Shown here: positions 1 to 8,282 of the stretch, piece by piece
Numbering within the stretch: the first letter of the stretch is position 1
Layout: every line of letters starts with the position of its first letter
Assembly (NCBI GenBank): GCA_038213195.1
Contig: JBBQTN010000050.1
Coordinates: 1 to 26,762, forward strand
Source of the DNA: JAODBQ01 sp038213195
GTDB taxonomy: Bacteria > Actinomycetota > Acidimicrobiia > Acidimicrobiales > Ilumatobacteraceae
DNA: 26,762 nt
Direction: 5' to 3'
Program-made: the position numbers and the translations under genes
Notes under the pieces: model-generated
Database searches by the model: none
Told to the model about the DNA's origin: nothing
Seen by the model: only the letters and a program-made list of their open reading frames with translations

Positions 1-331
1 CGTGCCGATCGGGGCGTATTCTGCGCAGGTGCTCGCCAAGGCCGGAGTGACCGTGACCCCGAAGTCATTGGAACAGAACGTCAAAGGCATCGTCACGAAG
101 GTGACCACCGGTGAGGCCGACGCCGGCATGGTCTACAAGACCGATGTCACCGCGGCGGGGACCAAGGCCGCAGGTGTACTCATCCCCGACAACATCAACG
201 TCATCGCCCAGTACCCGATCGTCGCGCTGAAGGCCGCCCCGAACGCTGCCGGGGCGAAGGCGTTCGAGGACTTCGTGCAGGGCGAGCAGGGTCAGAAGAT
301 CCTCGCCAGTTTCGGCTTCACGGCTCCATGA
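1..331 (+). CDS. modA: Molybdate ABC transporter substrate-binding protein, C-terminal part
   Basis: This is the last 109 or so residues of a periplasmic-type molybdate-binding protein; the start lies left of the window. The visible part has the end of the second lobe of the type II binding fold: GEADAGMVYKTDV, the usual ModA segment before the ligand-contacting loop, then INVIAQYPIVALK and a C-terminal helix with FVQGEQGQKILASFGF, which closely matches the usual ModA ending. The stop codon overlaps the start of the permease gene by four bases (ATGA), so the two are translationally coupled. The family binds molybdate or tungstate outside the membrane and hands it to ModB. The assignment rests on both the end motif and the two genes that follow. 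Confidence 0.9.
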   Translation, partial: VPIGAYSAQVLAKAGVTVTPKSLEQNVKGIVTKVTTGEADAGMVYKTDVTAAGTKAAGVLIPDNINVIAQYPIVALKAAPNAAGAKAFEDFVQGEQGQKILASFGFTAP

Positions 332-1170
332 CCACTGCGGCTCGGCCGCATCGAGTTCGCCGCAGGGGCGGGAAGCAACGCCTTCCGGCCCCTGCGCTGT
401 TGCTGGCGTTGATCGCGATCGCGTTCTTCGCCCTGCCGTTCGCCGGTCTGCTGTGGCGAGCGCCGTGGAGCACGACCTGGCACGTGATCAGCAATGACGC
501 GGTGCGTACCGCGCTGTGGCTGTCGATCAAGTGCTCGCTGTGGGCGACAGGCCTGGCGATCGTCTTCGGCGTGCCGCTGGCGTGGCTGCTCGCGCAGGTC
601 GAGTTCCCGGGGCGGAGCATCGTGCGCGCCCTGTGCACGCTGTCGATGGTGCTCCCGCCCGTCGTCGGCGGCGTCGCGCTCTTCTTCTCGTTCGGCCGGC
701 GCGGTTTGTTCGGCCAGTACCTCGACCGGTGGTTCGACTTCCGGCTGCCGTTCACGACGTGGGGCGTGATCGTGGCCCAGACGTTCGTCTCGATGCCGTT
801 CCTGGTGATCACCGTCGAGGCCGCGCTGCGCCAGCTCGACCGCCGCTACGACGACGCGGCGCGCACGCTCGGCGGGTCGCGGTGGTACGTGTTCCGCCGG
901 GTGACGCTGCCGACGATCCGCCCAGCGCTGGTGGCCGGAGCGGTGCTCGCCTGGGCCCGTGCGCTCGGGGAGTTCGGGGCGACCATCACCTTCGCCGGCA
1001 ACTTCCCGGGCACGACACAGACGATGCCGCTGGCGATCTACCTCGCCCTCGAGACCAACCCGGACGAGGCGTTGATCCTCAGCCTGGTGCTGATCGCCGT
1101 GTCGTTCGCGGTGCTCGTCGGGTTGCGCGACCGGTGGTTGCGTGGGGTGACGGGACCAGCGGCCCGATGA
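328..1170 (+). CDS. modB: Molybdate ABC transporter permease
   Basis: A 280-residue integral membrane protein of normal ModB length. It has a basic N-terminus (residues 1-20), several hydrophobic segments (about 22-44, 64-88, 104-122, 144-164, 200-216, 247-266) and the cytoplasmic EAA coupling loop at about 176-197 (DDAARTLGGSRWYVFRRVTL), which docks on the ATPase. The segment ARALGEFGATITFAGNFPG after the loop is characteristic of molybdate permeases. The gene starts at ATG 328 inside the modA stop and ends inside the modC start (ATGA at 1167-1170), so modABC is one translationally coupled unit. It forms the membrane channel for molybdate import. Confidence 0.93.
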   Translation: MTTAARPHRVRRRGGKQRLPAPALLLALIAIAFFALPFAGLLWRAPWSTTWHVISNDAVRTALWLSIKCSLWATGLAIVFGVPLAWLLAQVEFPGRSIVRALCTLSMVLPPVVGGVALFFSFGRRGLFGQYLDRWFDFRLPFTTWGVIVAQTFVSMPFLVITVEAALRQLDRRYDDAARTLGGSRWYVFRRVTLPTIRPALVAGAVLAWARALGEFGATITFAGNFPGTTQTMPLAIYLALETNPDEALILSLVLIAVSFAVLVGLRDRWLRGVTGPAAR

Positions 1171-2222
1171 CCCTCGATGCGCTGATCGGCGTGCAGCTCG
1201 GCAACCTCGCGCTGGACGTCGAGCTGACCGTCAAACCCGGCGAGCTGCTGGCGATCCTCGGACCGAACGGCTCCGGCAAGTCGACGGTGTTGCGCACGCT
1301 CGCCGGTCTGCTGCCGATCGACAGCGGGCGGATCGCGGTCGACGACACCGTGCTGGACGACCCCGCGGACGATGTGTTCGTGGCGCCTGACCGCCGGCCG
1401 ATCGGGATGGTGTTCCAGGACTACCTGCTGTTCGCCCACCTCAGCGCGCTCGACAACGTCGCCTTCGGCCTGCGCGCCCGAGGGATGCCCAAGGCAACGG
1501 CGCGCCGAGTGGCGGGGGAGTGGCTGGAACGGGTCGGCCTGGCCGACCACGCCGGGCACAAGCCGCGTGCGCTGTCGGGAGGGCAGGCGCAGCGCGTCGC
1601 GCTGGCCAGGGCGCTGGCCACCGAGCCGCGGTTGTTGCTGTTCGACGAGCCACTGGCGGCGTTGGACGTCGCCGCGCGCACCGGCGTGCGGCGCGACCTG
1701 CGACGGCACCTCGAATCCTTCGATGGGATGCGCATCCTCGTCACCCACGATCCTGTCGACGTGTACGCCCTCGCCGACCGAGTCGCGATCCTCGATGCCG
1801 GTGGCCTGGCCCAGATCGGCACCATCGCCGAGGTCACCGCGCACCCGCGGTCGCGCTACGTCGCCGACCTCGTCGGGACGAACCTCGTCGCCGGCACGAT
1901 CGCCGGCGGTGTGCTGACCACGGACTCGGGCGCGTGGCTGGTCATCGCCGATGCGCTGCCCGGCCCGTCGTACGCCGTCATCCGCCCGCAGTCGATCGTG
2001 CTGCAACGCGAGGCGTCGACGATGTCGAGCGCGCGCAACGTGTGGGCGGGCACCGTCGGCGACATCGACCGGCTCGGCGACCGCGTGCGCGTCGGCATCG
2101 ACGGCCAGCTGCCCCTCACCGCCGAGATCACTGCAGCCGCGCTCGAAGCACTCGACCTGCGCCCAGGCGATGCGATCCACGCGTCGGTCAAGGCAACCGA
2201 CATCGAGGCGTACCCATCGTGA
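1167..2222 (+). CDS. modC: Molybdate ABC transporter ATP-binding protein
   Basis: A 351-residue ATPase that drives molybdate import with ModA and ModB. All ABC motifs are visible: Walker A GPNGSGKST (32-40), Q-loop at Q84 (VFQDYLLF), signature LSGGQAQRVALARAL (136-150), Walker B LLLFDEPLAALD (156-167) and switch histidine H194 (VTHDP). The last 60 or so residues (about 289-348) look like one TOBE domain, the module that binds molybdate in ModC and can give feedback inhibition; here that feedback is inferred. The start at ATG 1167 overlaps the modB stop by four bases. The next gene, an XdhC-family maturation factor, begins 40 bp downstream, which ties molybdate uptake directly to a molybdenum enzyme. 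Confidence 0.93.
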   Translation: MTLDALIGVQLGNLALDVELTVKPGELLAILGPNGSGKSTVLRTLAGLLPIDSGRIAVDDTVLDDPADDVFVAPDRRPIGMVFQDYLLFAHLSALDNVAFGLRARGMPKATARRVAGEWLERVGLADHAGHKPRALSGGQAQRVALARALATEPRLLLFDEPLAALDVAARTGVRRDLRRHLESFDGMRILVTHDPVDVYALADRVAILDAGGLAQIGTIAEVTAHPRSRYVADLVGTNLVAGTIAGGVLTTDSGAWLVIADALPGPSYAVIRPQSIVLQREASTMSSARNVWAGTVGDIDRLGDRVRVGIDGQLPLTAEITAAALEALDLRPGDAIHASVKATDIEAYPS

Positions 2223-2250
2223 GCCCGAGCCCGACGACCGGACACACCTA

Positions 2251-2257
2251 GAGGAGG
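2251..2257 (+). promoter_or_regulatory. Shine-Dalgarno site for the XdhC-family gene
   Basis: GAGGAGG lies six bases before the GTG at 2263. It is one of the strongest ribosome binding sites in the window and fixes the GTG start of the xdhC-like gene, which has no upstream ATG in frame within the 40 bp gap after modC. Confidence 0.7.
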
Positions 2258-2262
2258 AACGA

Positions 2263-3267
2263 GTGCAGAGCATCGCCGCCATCGCAGAGGCATGGATCAC
2301 CCAGCGCCGGACCGGCGCGATCGCCAGGGTGATCGGCGCCCAGGGCCTCGGTCCGCGTCCCGTCGACGACATGCTGCTCGTCGACAGCAATGGTCGCACC
2401 GGCGGCGCGCTGCTCGCCGGCGCGGTGCAGCCCGAGGTGATCATCGCTGCCCAGCGCCTGCTCAGCGAGACGGCGTCGCACGTCGTGCTCTCGCTGGACG
2501 TCGACTCGGGCGACGCGACGGCGGCCGGATTGACCTGCGGCGGGCTCGTCGACGTGCTCGTCCAACGGCTCGACGTGATCCCCCGCCAGCTGTGGGACAC
2601 CCTCGCCGGCGGTCGCCCGGCTGCGCTGGTGACGTTGCTCGGCAGCGACGCGGCGCCGATGGTGGTGCACCCGGGCGGTGCGACCACCGGAACCCTCGGC
2701 GACTCGGGGCTGGACACGATGGCCCAGGCGGAGGCGGAGCCGATGCTGACCCACCCCGGGGCGGGTGTGACCCGCATCGGCGTCGGGTCGATGGAGCTGG
2801 TGATCGAGGCGTGGAACCCGGTGCCACGGCTGCTCGTGATCGGCGCGTCGGACCTCGCCGCGGCGCTCACCCGCCAGGTCGAGCTGCTCGGCTGGACCGC
2901 GAGCACCGTGGTGCAGGTCGACGCAGCGCTCAGCGCAGTCGCGGAGCTGTCGCCCGCCGATGTCGTCGTCGTCATCGACCACGACCCGTTCGTCGCGACG
3001 CCCGTCCTCGCCGCCGCGCTCGCCCGCGGGATCGGTTACGTCGGCGCGCTCGGCTCGCGCCGCACGCAGGCCAGCCGGCGCACGCACCTCGCCGACGTCG
3101 GGGTGCGGCCGATCGAGATCGAGCGGCTGCACGGCCCGACCGGTCTGGACATCGGGGCGCGCACGCCGGGGGAGACGGCGGTGTCGATCATCGCCGAGGT
3201 GATCGCGGTGCGCTCCGGACGACTCGGGACCGCCCTCGGCGCCGGCACGGGCCGGATCAGCGGATGA
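2263..3267 (+). CDS. XdhC/CoxI-family molybdenum hydroxylase maturation protein (single-chain form)
   Basis: A 334-residue protein with both XdhC-family parts in one chain. The N-terminal domain (about 1-105) carries GLTCGG with Cys92. The C-terminal Rossmann-like domain (about 188-320) has LLVIGAS at 190-196, VVVVIDHDP, GYVGALGSRRT and the family ending GLDIGARTPGETAVSIIAEV. Family members bind and sulfurate molybdenum cofactor for xanthine dehydrogenase or CO dehydrogenase and insert it into the apoenzyme. The oddity is at residues 52-56: the usual GGCVE reads AGAVQ, so Cys54, present in the small XdhC at 18816-19133, is an alanine here. The two proteins align through this region without gaps. 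It sits 40 bp after modC with a strong ribosome binding site. Its enzyme partner is not visible nearby. Confidence 0.88.
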   Translation: MQSIAAIAEAWITQRRTGAIARVIGAQGLGPRPVDDMLLVDSNGRTGGALLAGAVQPEVIIAAQRLLSETASHVVLSLDVDSGDATAAGLTCGGLVDVLVQRLDVIPRQLWDTLAGGRPAALVTLLGSDAAPMVVHPGGATTGTLGDSGLDTMAQAEAEPMLTHPGAGVTRIGVGSMELVIEAWNPVPRLLVIGASDLAAALTRQVELLGWTASTVVQVDAALSAVAELSPADVVVVIDHDPFVATPVLAAALARGIGYVGALGSRRTQASRRTHLADVGVRPIEIERLHGPTGLDIGARTPGETAVSIIAEVIAVRSGRLGTALGAGTGRISG

Positions 3268-3546
3268 GTCGCCCAGCGAGCATCATCACGCACGTCGCTT
3301 CGCCGCGCCAACCCGATCGGACTGCACCTCGTGCGGATCGTCGCCGTCGGCAGCGACGGGTTCGAGTTCGCCGGGGTCGACATGCTCGACGCGACGCCCG
3401 TCCTCGACATCAAGCCGTGGGCCGCGCCGCTCGACCTGCCGCACGGCCACGCCCTCGTCGATCCGGTGCGCAGCGGCTGGTTCGACACCGTCGACATGAC
3501 GGCGGCGCACACGCCGGCGTCGTTGCGCGCCCGACGCGACGGGTGA
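3264..3546 (+). pseudogene. trmO: Remnant of TrmO/TsaA-family tRNA methyltransferase, truncated and frameshifted
   Basis: Codons from 3304 read RRANPIGLHLVRI and continue to GVDMLDATPVLDIKPW. This is the well-conserved second half of the TrmO fold (family pattern RPNPIG, then GxDxxDGTPxLDIKPY). TrmO N6-methylates t6A37 in tRNA using S-adenosylmethionine. The SAM-binding first half is missing, because the xdhC stop lies at 3265-3267. A second trace, THVASPR, which resembles the residues before RPNPIG in intact proteins, is in a different frame from ATG 3264, so a frameshift separates it from ANPIG. No intact start exists in the reading frame apart from weak GTGs (3268, 3331). I read it as a decayed gene. 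A very short functional fragment or a sequencing indel is less likely but possible. Its TGA overlaps a GTG at 3543 in the padR frame. Confidence 0.7.
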
Positions 3547-3611
3547 CGGCGGCCCGGCGCGAGCGCGTCCGGCCGCTGCTGGCGCGCGGCGAGGTGCGAC
3601 GATGGTGGACG

Positions 3612-4199
3612 GTGAGTCGTACCCGAGAACAACACGTCCTCCTGTTGGGCGAGTGGGCGTGCCTCGGGATCCTCTATGCCGGCCCCAGCCACGGGTTCGC
3701 GATCGCGGCGCGGCTCAAGCCTGACGGCGACATCGGACGGGTGTGGTCGATGTCGCGGCCACTGACCTACCGCTCGCTCGAGCAGCTGACCGCCCGCGGC
3801 TTCGTGCACGCGGTGGGTGAGGAGCCCGGCATCGCCGGCGGCAACCGCACGATCCTCGCCGCCACGAGGACCGGTCGCGCCCGGCTGCGGACGTGGCTCG
3901 GCACGCCGGTGACGCACCTGCGCGACCTACGCAGCGAACTGCTGCTGAAGCTGGTGCTCGCTGAACTGTGCGGGATCGAGGCCGCGAAGATGCTCGACGA
4001 GCAGCGCCGCATCATCGAGCGCCGCGTCGAGATCCTCGCCCACGACGCCGATCACCAGGGCGCATCCGACGTCGTCGCGCTGTGGCGGGCGGAGTCGTCG
4101 CACGCCGCGCTGCGCTTCCTGTGCCGCCTCACCGAGGAAGGTTCGGGCCTCGCTCGACCCATTGCGAGCCGGGCAGACGCCGAGCCGGCGACCGGTTGA
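3612..4199 (+). CDS. PadR-family transcriptional regulator
   Basis: A 195-residue protein with an N-terminal winged helix typical of PadR: LLGEWACLGILYAGPSHGFAIAARL, then VWSMSRPLTYRSLEQLTARGFV (about 45-66) and a wing with GNRTILAATRTGRARLRTWL (78-97). A longer helical C-terminal part follows (LRDLRSELLLKLVLAEL onward), which in this family makes the dimer. The start is uncertain: GTG 3612 begins at the conserved SRTREQHVLL sequence. GTG 3543 overlaps the trmO remnant stop but would add an arginine-rich extension not typical of the family. It lies at the end of the molybdate block and converges with the importer genes three bases away. Ligand and targets are unknown; control of the modABC-xdhC block or of the importer is only a guess from position. 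Confidence 0.83.
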   Translation: MSRTREQHVLLLGEWACLGILYAGPSHGFAIAARLKPDGDIGRVWSMSRPLTYRSLEQLTARGFVHAVGEEPGIAGGNRTILAATRTGRARLRTWLGTPVTHLRDLRSELLLKLVLAELCGIEAAKMLDEQRRIIERRVEILAHDADHQGASDVVALWRAESSHAALRFLCRLTEEGSGLARPIASRADAEPATG

Positions 4200-4202
4200 C
4201 GA

Positions 4203-5456
4203 TCACTGGCTCTCGTAGGGCTGGCCGGCGGCCCGTGGGCCACGTGAGCGTCCGACGAAGCCGCACACGACGACGATGGTGGCGAGGTACGGGAGCATCG
4301 AGATGAACTCGCCGGGGATGCCGGTGTGCAACGTCGCCAGCTTGGCCCCGAGCGAGTCGAACAGCCCGAACACCAGCGCCGCGCACAGCGCACCGACCGG
4401 GTGCCAGCGACCGACGATCACCACCGCGAGGGCGATGAAGCCGCGACCCGCCGTCATGTTCTGGTTGAACTGCCCGACGTTGGACGCGAACCACGAACCA
4501 CCGAACCCGGCGACCCCGCCGGCGAGGATCACGTTGCGGTAGCGCAACCGCAGCACGTTGATCCCCAGCGTGTCCGCCGCACGCGGGTGCTCGCCGACGC
4601 TGCGGGTGCGCAGGCCCCACCGGCTGCGGAACAGCAGCCAGGTCAACGCGAACACGAGCAGGATCGCGACGTAGACGTAGATCGTCTGCTCGAACAGGAT
4701 CGGTCCGAGCACCGGGATCTTGTGCAGGCCCCAGATCTTCAGCGCCTTCGACGTCCCGACGTAGTTCCAGTTCTGGTGCTCGTCGAACAGCCGCTTGGAC
4801 AGGAAGTTGGTCAGCCCGAGGACGAAGAAGTTGATGAAGAACCCGACGATCACCTGGTCGACCTTGAAGCGGATCGCCAGCCAGGCGAGCAACCAGGCCA
4901 GCAGCGCGCTGGTGGCCATCGCCGCCAGGACGCCGACCCAGAACGTGGTCACCGAGCCGACGAACACGGCCATGAACGCCCCGTTGAGGAGCAGGCCCTC
5001 GATGGCGATGTTGACGATCCCGGACCGCTCGCAGATGATCCCCGACATCGCCCCGATCACGATCGGTGTTGAGTAGCCGACCGTCGAGACGAGCACACCG
5101 ATGAACGAGAAGCTGGAACCCGCCGCCGACCAGGCGAGGAACGTCATCAGCAGGGTGACCGTGACGAGCGCCAGCACGGCGTTGGTCAGCTTGCCGTAGC
5201 CGCGCACCAGCGCACCGCCGGCGAGGACCGCGAACATCACCACCGCGAACCACGCGGTCGTCTGCGCGGGGAGGCTGAACGAGCGGCCGCCGTCGAGCTT
5301 GAACAGCGCCGTGCCGTGATGGCCGGTGAGGAACGCCGCGGTGACGACGGCGAGCACGAGGTAGGTGATCCCCAGGTTGCGCGCCCGGCGCCGCTCGGCG
5401 AAGGTCCGCGGGCCCTGGGTGGTGTCGCCGAGGCGGGGGAGCGGCGTCTCGATCAC
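4203..5456 (-). CDS. BMP-type (nucleoside/purine) ABC transporter permease, second subunit
   Basis: A 417-residue membrane protein of the permease family shared with branched-chain amino acid and ribose importers. After a polar start (ETPLPRLGDTTQGPRTFAERRRARN) come about ten hydrophobic segments. Conserved family stretches include GYSTPIVIGAMSGIICERSGIVNIAIEG and the C-terminal GFIALAVVIVGRWHPVGALCAALVFGLFDSLG. The start is GTG 5456, overlapping the stop of the other permease (GTGA), so the two are coupled and probably form a heterodimeric channel. It is the last gene of the four-gene importer and ends three bases from the convergent padR gene. Family knowledge points to nucleoside or purine-like substrates; the sequence does not prove the substrate. 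Confidence 0.88.
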   Translation of the reverse strand: MIETPLPRLGDTTQGPRTFAERRRARNLGITYLVLAVVTAAFLTGHHGTALFKLDGGRSFSLPAQTTAWFAVVMFAVLAGGALVRGYGKLTNAVLALVTVTLLMTFLAWSAAGSSFSFIGVLVSTVGYSTPIVIGAMSGIICERSGIVNIAIEGLLLNGAFMAVFVGSVTTFWVGVLAAMATSALLAWLLAWLAIRFKVDQVIVGFFINFFVLGLTNFLSKRLFDEHQNWNYVGTSKALKIWGLHKIPVLGPILFEQTIYVYVAILLVFALTWLLFRSRWGLRTRSVGEHPRAADTLGINVLRLRYRNVILAGGVAGFGGSWFASNVGQFNQNMTAGRGFIALAVVIVGRWHPVGALCAALVFGLFDSLGAKLATLHTGIPGEFISMLPYLATIVVVCGFVGRSRGPRAAGQPYESQ

Positions 5457-6631
5457 GAGCCCCACCCGCGGAAGCTGAGCCCGATCCCGCCGCCCTCGGC
5501 CTTGATCCGCCAGATCAACCGCGTCAGCAACGGCGCGGCGATGAACAGCACGATCAGAGCGCGCAGGACGAGCACGAGGTCGAGTGGCACGTTCGCGTCG
5601 AGCTGCATCCTCGTCTTGCCGGCCTCGAGCGCCCCGAACAGCAGCGCGGCGAGCACGTTGCCGGTCGACGTGTTGCGCCCGAGCAACGTGACAGCGATCG
5701 CGTCGAAGCCGATGTCGCCGGCGAACGACGTCGTCACCTGCGGGGTGGTCCCGAGGACGGTGACGGCACCGGCAAGCCCGGCAAGCGCGCCGGACAACGC
5801 CATCGCGACGACGGTGAGCGTGCCGATGCGCATCCCCGCGTACCGGGCCGCGTCGGCATTGGTGCCGACGGTGCGCAGTTCGAAGCCGAGCTTCGACTTG
5901 CGGAACAGCCACCACACCCCGACAGCAGCGGCCACCGCGACGAGGAAGCCGATGTTGGCGCGCAGCCCGTGGCGCACGAAATCGAGCAGCGCGGGCAGGT
6001 GGGCGTCGTGCGCGATCCCCTTGGAGATCGGGTTGCCGCTCGGGCCAGGTTGCTTGAACGCGGTGGTCTTCAACATCCAGCTGGCCAGCGCCAGGGCGAT
6101 GTAGTTGGCCATGATCGTCGTGATCACCTCGTGCGCGCCCGTCCGCGCCTTGAGGAAGCCGATGATCCCGCCCCAGATCGACCCGGCGACGATCGCGGCG
6201 AGCATCGCCAGCGGGATCTGGACGATGCCGGGGCCGCTCATCGTGAAGCCCACCCACACCGCCGCCATGCCCCCGGCGAGGACCTGTCCGGTCGCGCCGA
6301 TGTTGAACAGGCCGGAACGGAAGCTGACCGCGACGGCGAGCCCTGTGAGCAGGAGTGGGGTCGCGAACACCAACGTCTCGCTGATCCCCGTCCAGCTGCC
6401 GAACGCGCCGAGGAACAACGCCTTGTAGGCGTGGAAGATGTTGGTGACGATCCCCCCGAACGCACCGTGCTGGAGCCGGTCGATGTCGGTCGCGGCGACG
6501 ATCACCGCGCCTGCCACCAAGGCGCTGATCACCGCCAGGATCGGCACGAGCAGCGCATTCTTCGCATCGAGCTGCTCGAAGCGCGATCTGGCCTGCCCCA
6601 TCCTCGGCTCGGGCGTCCCCTCTGACGTCAT
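5453..6631 (-). CDS. BMP-type (nucleoside/purine) ABC transporter permease, first subunit
   Basis: A 392-residue membrane protein. A charged N-terminus precedes the first membrane helix (LLVPILAVISALVAGAVIVAA). Family-typical stretches follow: ETLVFATPLLLTGLAVAVSFRSGLFNIGATGQVLAGG, which is the signature region of this permease family, and later FAGDIGFDAIAVTLLGRNTSTGNVLAALLFGALEAG. ATG 6631 overlaps the stop of the ATPase gene by four bases (ATGA), and the end overlaps the start of the second permease, so all three transporter genes are coupled. Together with the double ATPase and the lipoprotein it makes a complete importer. Confidence 0.9.
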   Translation of the reverse strand: MTSEGTPEPRMGQARSRFEQLDAKNALLVPILAVISALVAGAVIVAATDIDRLQHGAFGGIVTNIFHAYKALFLGAFGSWTGISETLVFATPLLLTGLAVAVSFRSGLFNIGATGQVLAGGMAAVWVGFTMSGPGIVQIPLAMLAAIVAGSIWGGIIGFLKARTGAHEVITTIMANYIALALASWMLKTTAFKQPGPSGNPISKGIAHDAHLPALLDFVRHGLRANIGFLVAVAAAVGVWWLFRKSKLGFELRTVGTNADAARYAGMRIGTLTVVAMALSGALAGLAGAVTVLGTTPQVTTSFAGDIGFDAIAVTLLGRNTSTGNVLAALLFGALEAGKTRMQLDANVPLDLVLVLRALIVLFIAAPLLTRLIWRIKAEGGGIGLSFRGWGS

Positions 6632-8160
6632 CCGGCGGTTCCGGCGGTCGTCGCCTCGGCGGCCGATGCGCCGGCCATGTACAACCCGATCTCGTTGAGG
6701 CTCGTCCCGGCGCGGTCGAGGTCGGCGACGATGCACCCGCCGAACATCACCAGCACGCGGTCGGCGAGCGCCAGCACCTCGTCGAGCTCCGTGCTCACCA
6801 CGAGCACGCCGACCCCGCGATCGCGCAACGCGACGATTCGCTCGTGGATGTACTCGATCGAGCCGACGTCGACACCGCGCGTCGGCTGACTGGCGATCGT
6901 CAGCTTGACCTCGTGGCTGATCTCGCGGGCGACGATCACCTTCTGCTGGTTGCCGCCCGACAACGTCCCGGTCGCCGTGCCGATCGACGGGGTGCGGATG
7001 TCGAACTCGCCGACCAGTCGCTGCGCCTCGCGCTCGACGATTCCCCAGTGCATCACAGGACCCGTGCTGAACGGCTCCGCGTAGTAGCCGGTGAGCGCGA
7101 TGTTCTCGAAGACGGTGAAGTCCTTGACGAGGCCGTCGCGTTGGCGGTCCTCGGGGATGTGGGCGATGCCCTCCTCGTGGCGCAGGCGCGGCGTGTGGTG
7201 GGTGATGTCGCGCCCGGCGAGGAGCACCTTGCCTGACTCGACCCGGCGCAGCCCGACGAGCGCCTCGACCAGCTCGGTCTGCCCGTTGCCCTGTACCCCG
7301 GCCACGCCGACGATCTCGCCGGTGCGCACCTCGAACGAGACGTGGTCGACGAGCGCGCGACCGTCCAGATCGGCGACGGTGAGATCCGTCACGGTGAGGA
7401 CGGGATCGCCGGGTTCGGCCTCGCCCTTCCTGACGACGAGCTCGACCGGGCGACCGACCATCATCTCCGCCAGGCGACGATCGTCGACGTCGGCGGGGAG
7501 CACCTCGCCGACGGTCTTGCCCCGGCGCAGCACGACGATGCGGTCGGCGATGCGCAGGCTCTCGCGCAGCTTGTGGGTGATGAACACGATCCCCTTGCCG
7601 GCTGCGCGCAGCGACTCGACGATGCGGAAGAAGGCGTCGATCTCCTGCGGCGTGAGCACCGCGGTCGGCTCGTCGAAGATGACGATCTCGGCGTTGCGGA
7701 ACAGCACCTTGATGATCTCGACGCGTTGCTGCAACCCGACCGGGAGGGTCTCGGTGACAGCGTCCGGATCGACATCGAGCTGGTACTGCCGGGAGATCGC
7801 GCGGACCTCGCGACGCGCCTCGCGGATGTTCAACGCCCCGAAGCGGGTCGGCTCGACGCCCATCACCACGTTCTCGGCGACAGTGAACACCGGGACCAGC
7901 ATGAAGTGCTGGTGGACCATCCCGATCCCGGCGGCGATCGCATCGCGCGGCGACGCGAACCGCTGCTGCTGGCCGTCGATCAGGATCTCGCCCTCGTCTG
8001 CGTGGTACAGCCCGTACAACACGTTCATCAACGTGCTCTTGCCGGCGCCGTTCTCGCCGAGCAGCGCCAGGACCTCACCGCCCTTCACCGTCAGGTTGAC
8101 ATCGTCGTTGGCGACCACGCCCGGGAAGCGTTTGGTGATCCCGCGGAGTTCGAGTTCCAT
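6628..8160 (-). CDS. BMP-type ABC transporter ATPase with two fused nucleotide-binding domains
   Basis: A 510-residue protein with two ABC domains in one chain, the standard form for BMP/PnrA, ribose and related sugar importers. Domain 1 has GENGAGKST (35-43), signature LPVGLQQRVEI (139-149), IVIFDEPTAVLT (159-170) and switch His196. Domain 2 has a degenerate Walker A VQGNGQTE (289-296), signature LSGGNQQKVIV (400-410) and TIASQPTRGVD (421-431), where the catalytic Glu position holds Gln. Degeneracy of domain 2 is normal for this family, so one active ATP site is expected. ATG 8160 is the start. The 122 bp gap to the lipoprotein gene upstream contains a strong hairpin, suggesting lower expression than the binding protein. 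Confidence 0.92.
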   Translation of the reverse strand: MELELRGITKRFPGVVANDDVNLTVKGGEVLALLGENGAGKSTLMNVLYGLYHADEGEILIDGQQQRFASPRDAIAAGIGMVHQHFMLVPVFTVAENVVMGVEPTRFGALNIREARREVRAISRQYQLDVDPDAVTETLPVGLQQRVEIIKVLFRNAEIVIFDEPTAVLTPQEIDAFFRIVESLRAAGKGIVFITHKLRESLRIADRIVVLRRGKTVGEVLPADVDDRRLAEMMVGRPVELVVRKGEAEPGDPVLTVTDLTVADLDGRALVDHVSFEVRTGEIVGVAGVQGNGQTELVEALVGLRRVESGKVLLAGRDITHHTPRLRHEEGIAHIPEDRQRDGLVKDFTVFENIALTGYYAEPFSTGPVMHWGIVEREAQRLVGEFDIRTPSIGTATGTLSGGNQQKVIVAREISHEVKLTIASQPTRGVDVGSIEYIHERIVALRDRGVGVLVVSTELDEVLALADRVLVMFGGCIVADLDRAGTSLNEIGLYMAGASAAEATTAGTAG

Positions 8161-8231
8161 CGCAGTGCTGTGGCTCCCGTCTGCCTGAACGTTGCGGCCC
8201 GGGCCGTGACGTTAGCCCGTCCCGCAAACGC

Positions 8232-8259
8232 GGAGTGGGGCCCCGCAGGGCCCCACTCC
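8232..8259 (-). terminator. Perfect 12-bp stem hairpin between lipoprotein and ATPase genes; terminator or attenuator
   Basis: GGAGTGGGGCCC and GGGCCCCACTCC form a perfect 12-bp stem with a four-base CGCA loop. It lies 23 bp after the lipoprotein stop (8283) and 71 bp before the ATPase start in the direction of transcription. Only a short T stretch (GCGTTTGC) follows on the minus strand, so read-through is likely. In binding-protein importer operons such hairpins often let the binding protein be made in excess over the membrane parts. That role here is inferred. Confidence 0.65.
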
Positions 8260-8282
8260 TCAACGTTGATCGTGCGCGACGA

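Noticed and set aside
1038..2975. A 645-residue open frame on the minus strand across modC and xdhC
   Set aside because: Ser/Thr/Arg-rich translation without motifs, lying antisense to two well-supported genes; a GC-rich shadow frame.
3543..3611. GTG 3543 as the start of the PadR regulator
   Set aside because: It overlaps the remnant stop codon nicely, but the extra 23 residues are arginine-rich and unlike the family, which starts close to SRTREQHVLL. Not excluded.
8161..8282. Purine riboswitch near the importer genes
   Set aside because: No match to the purine aptamer core; the gap holds only a simple hairpin.
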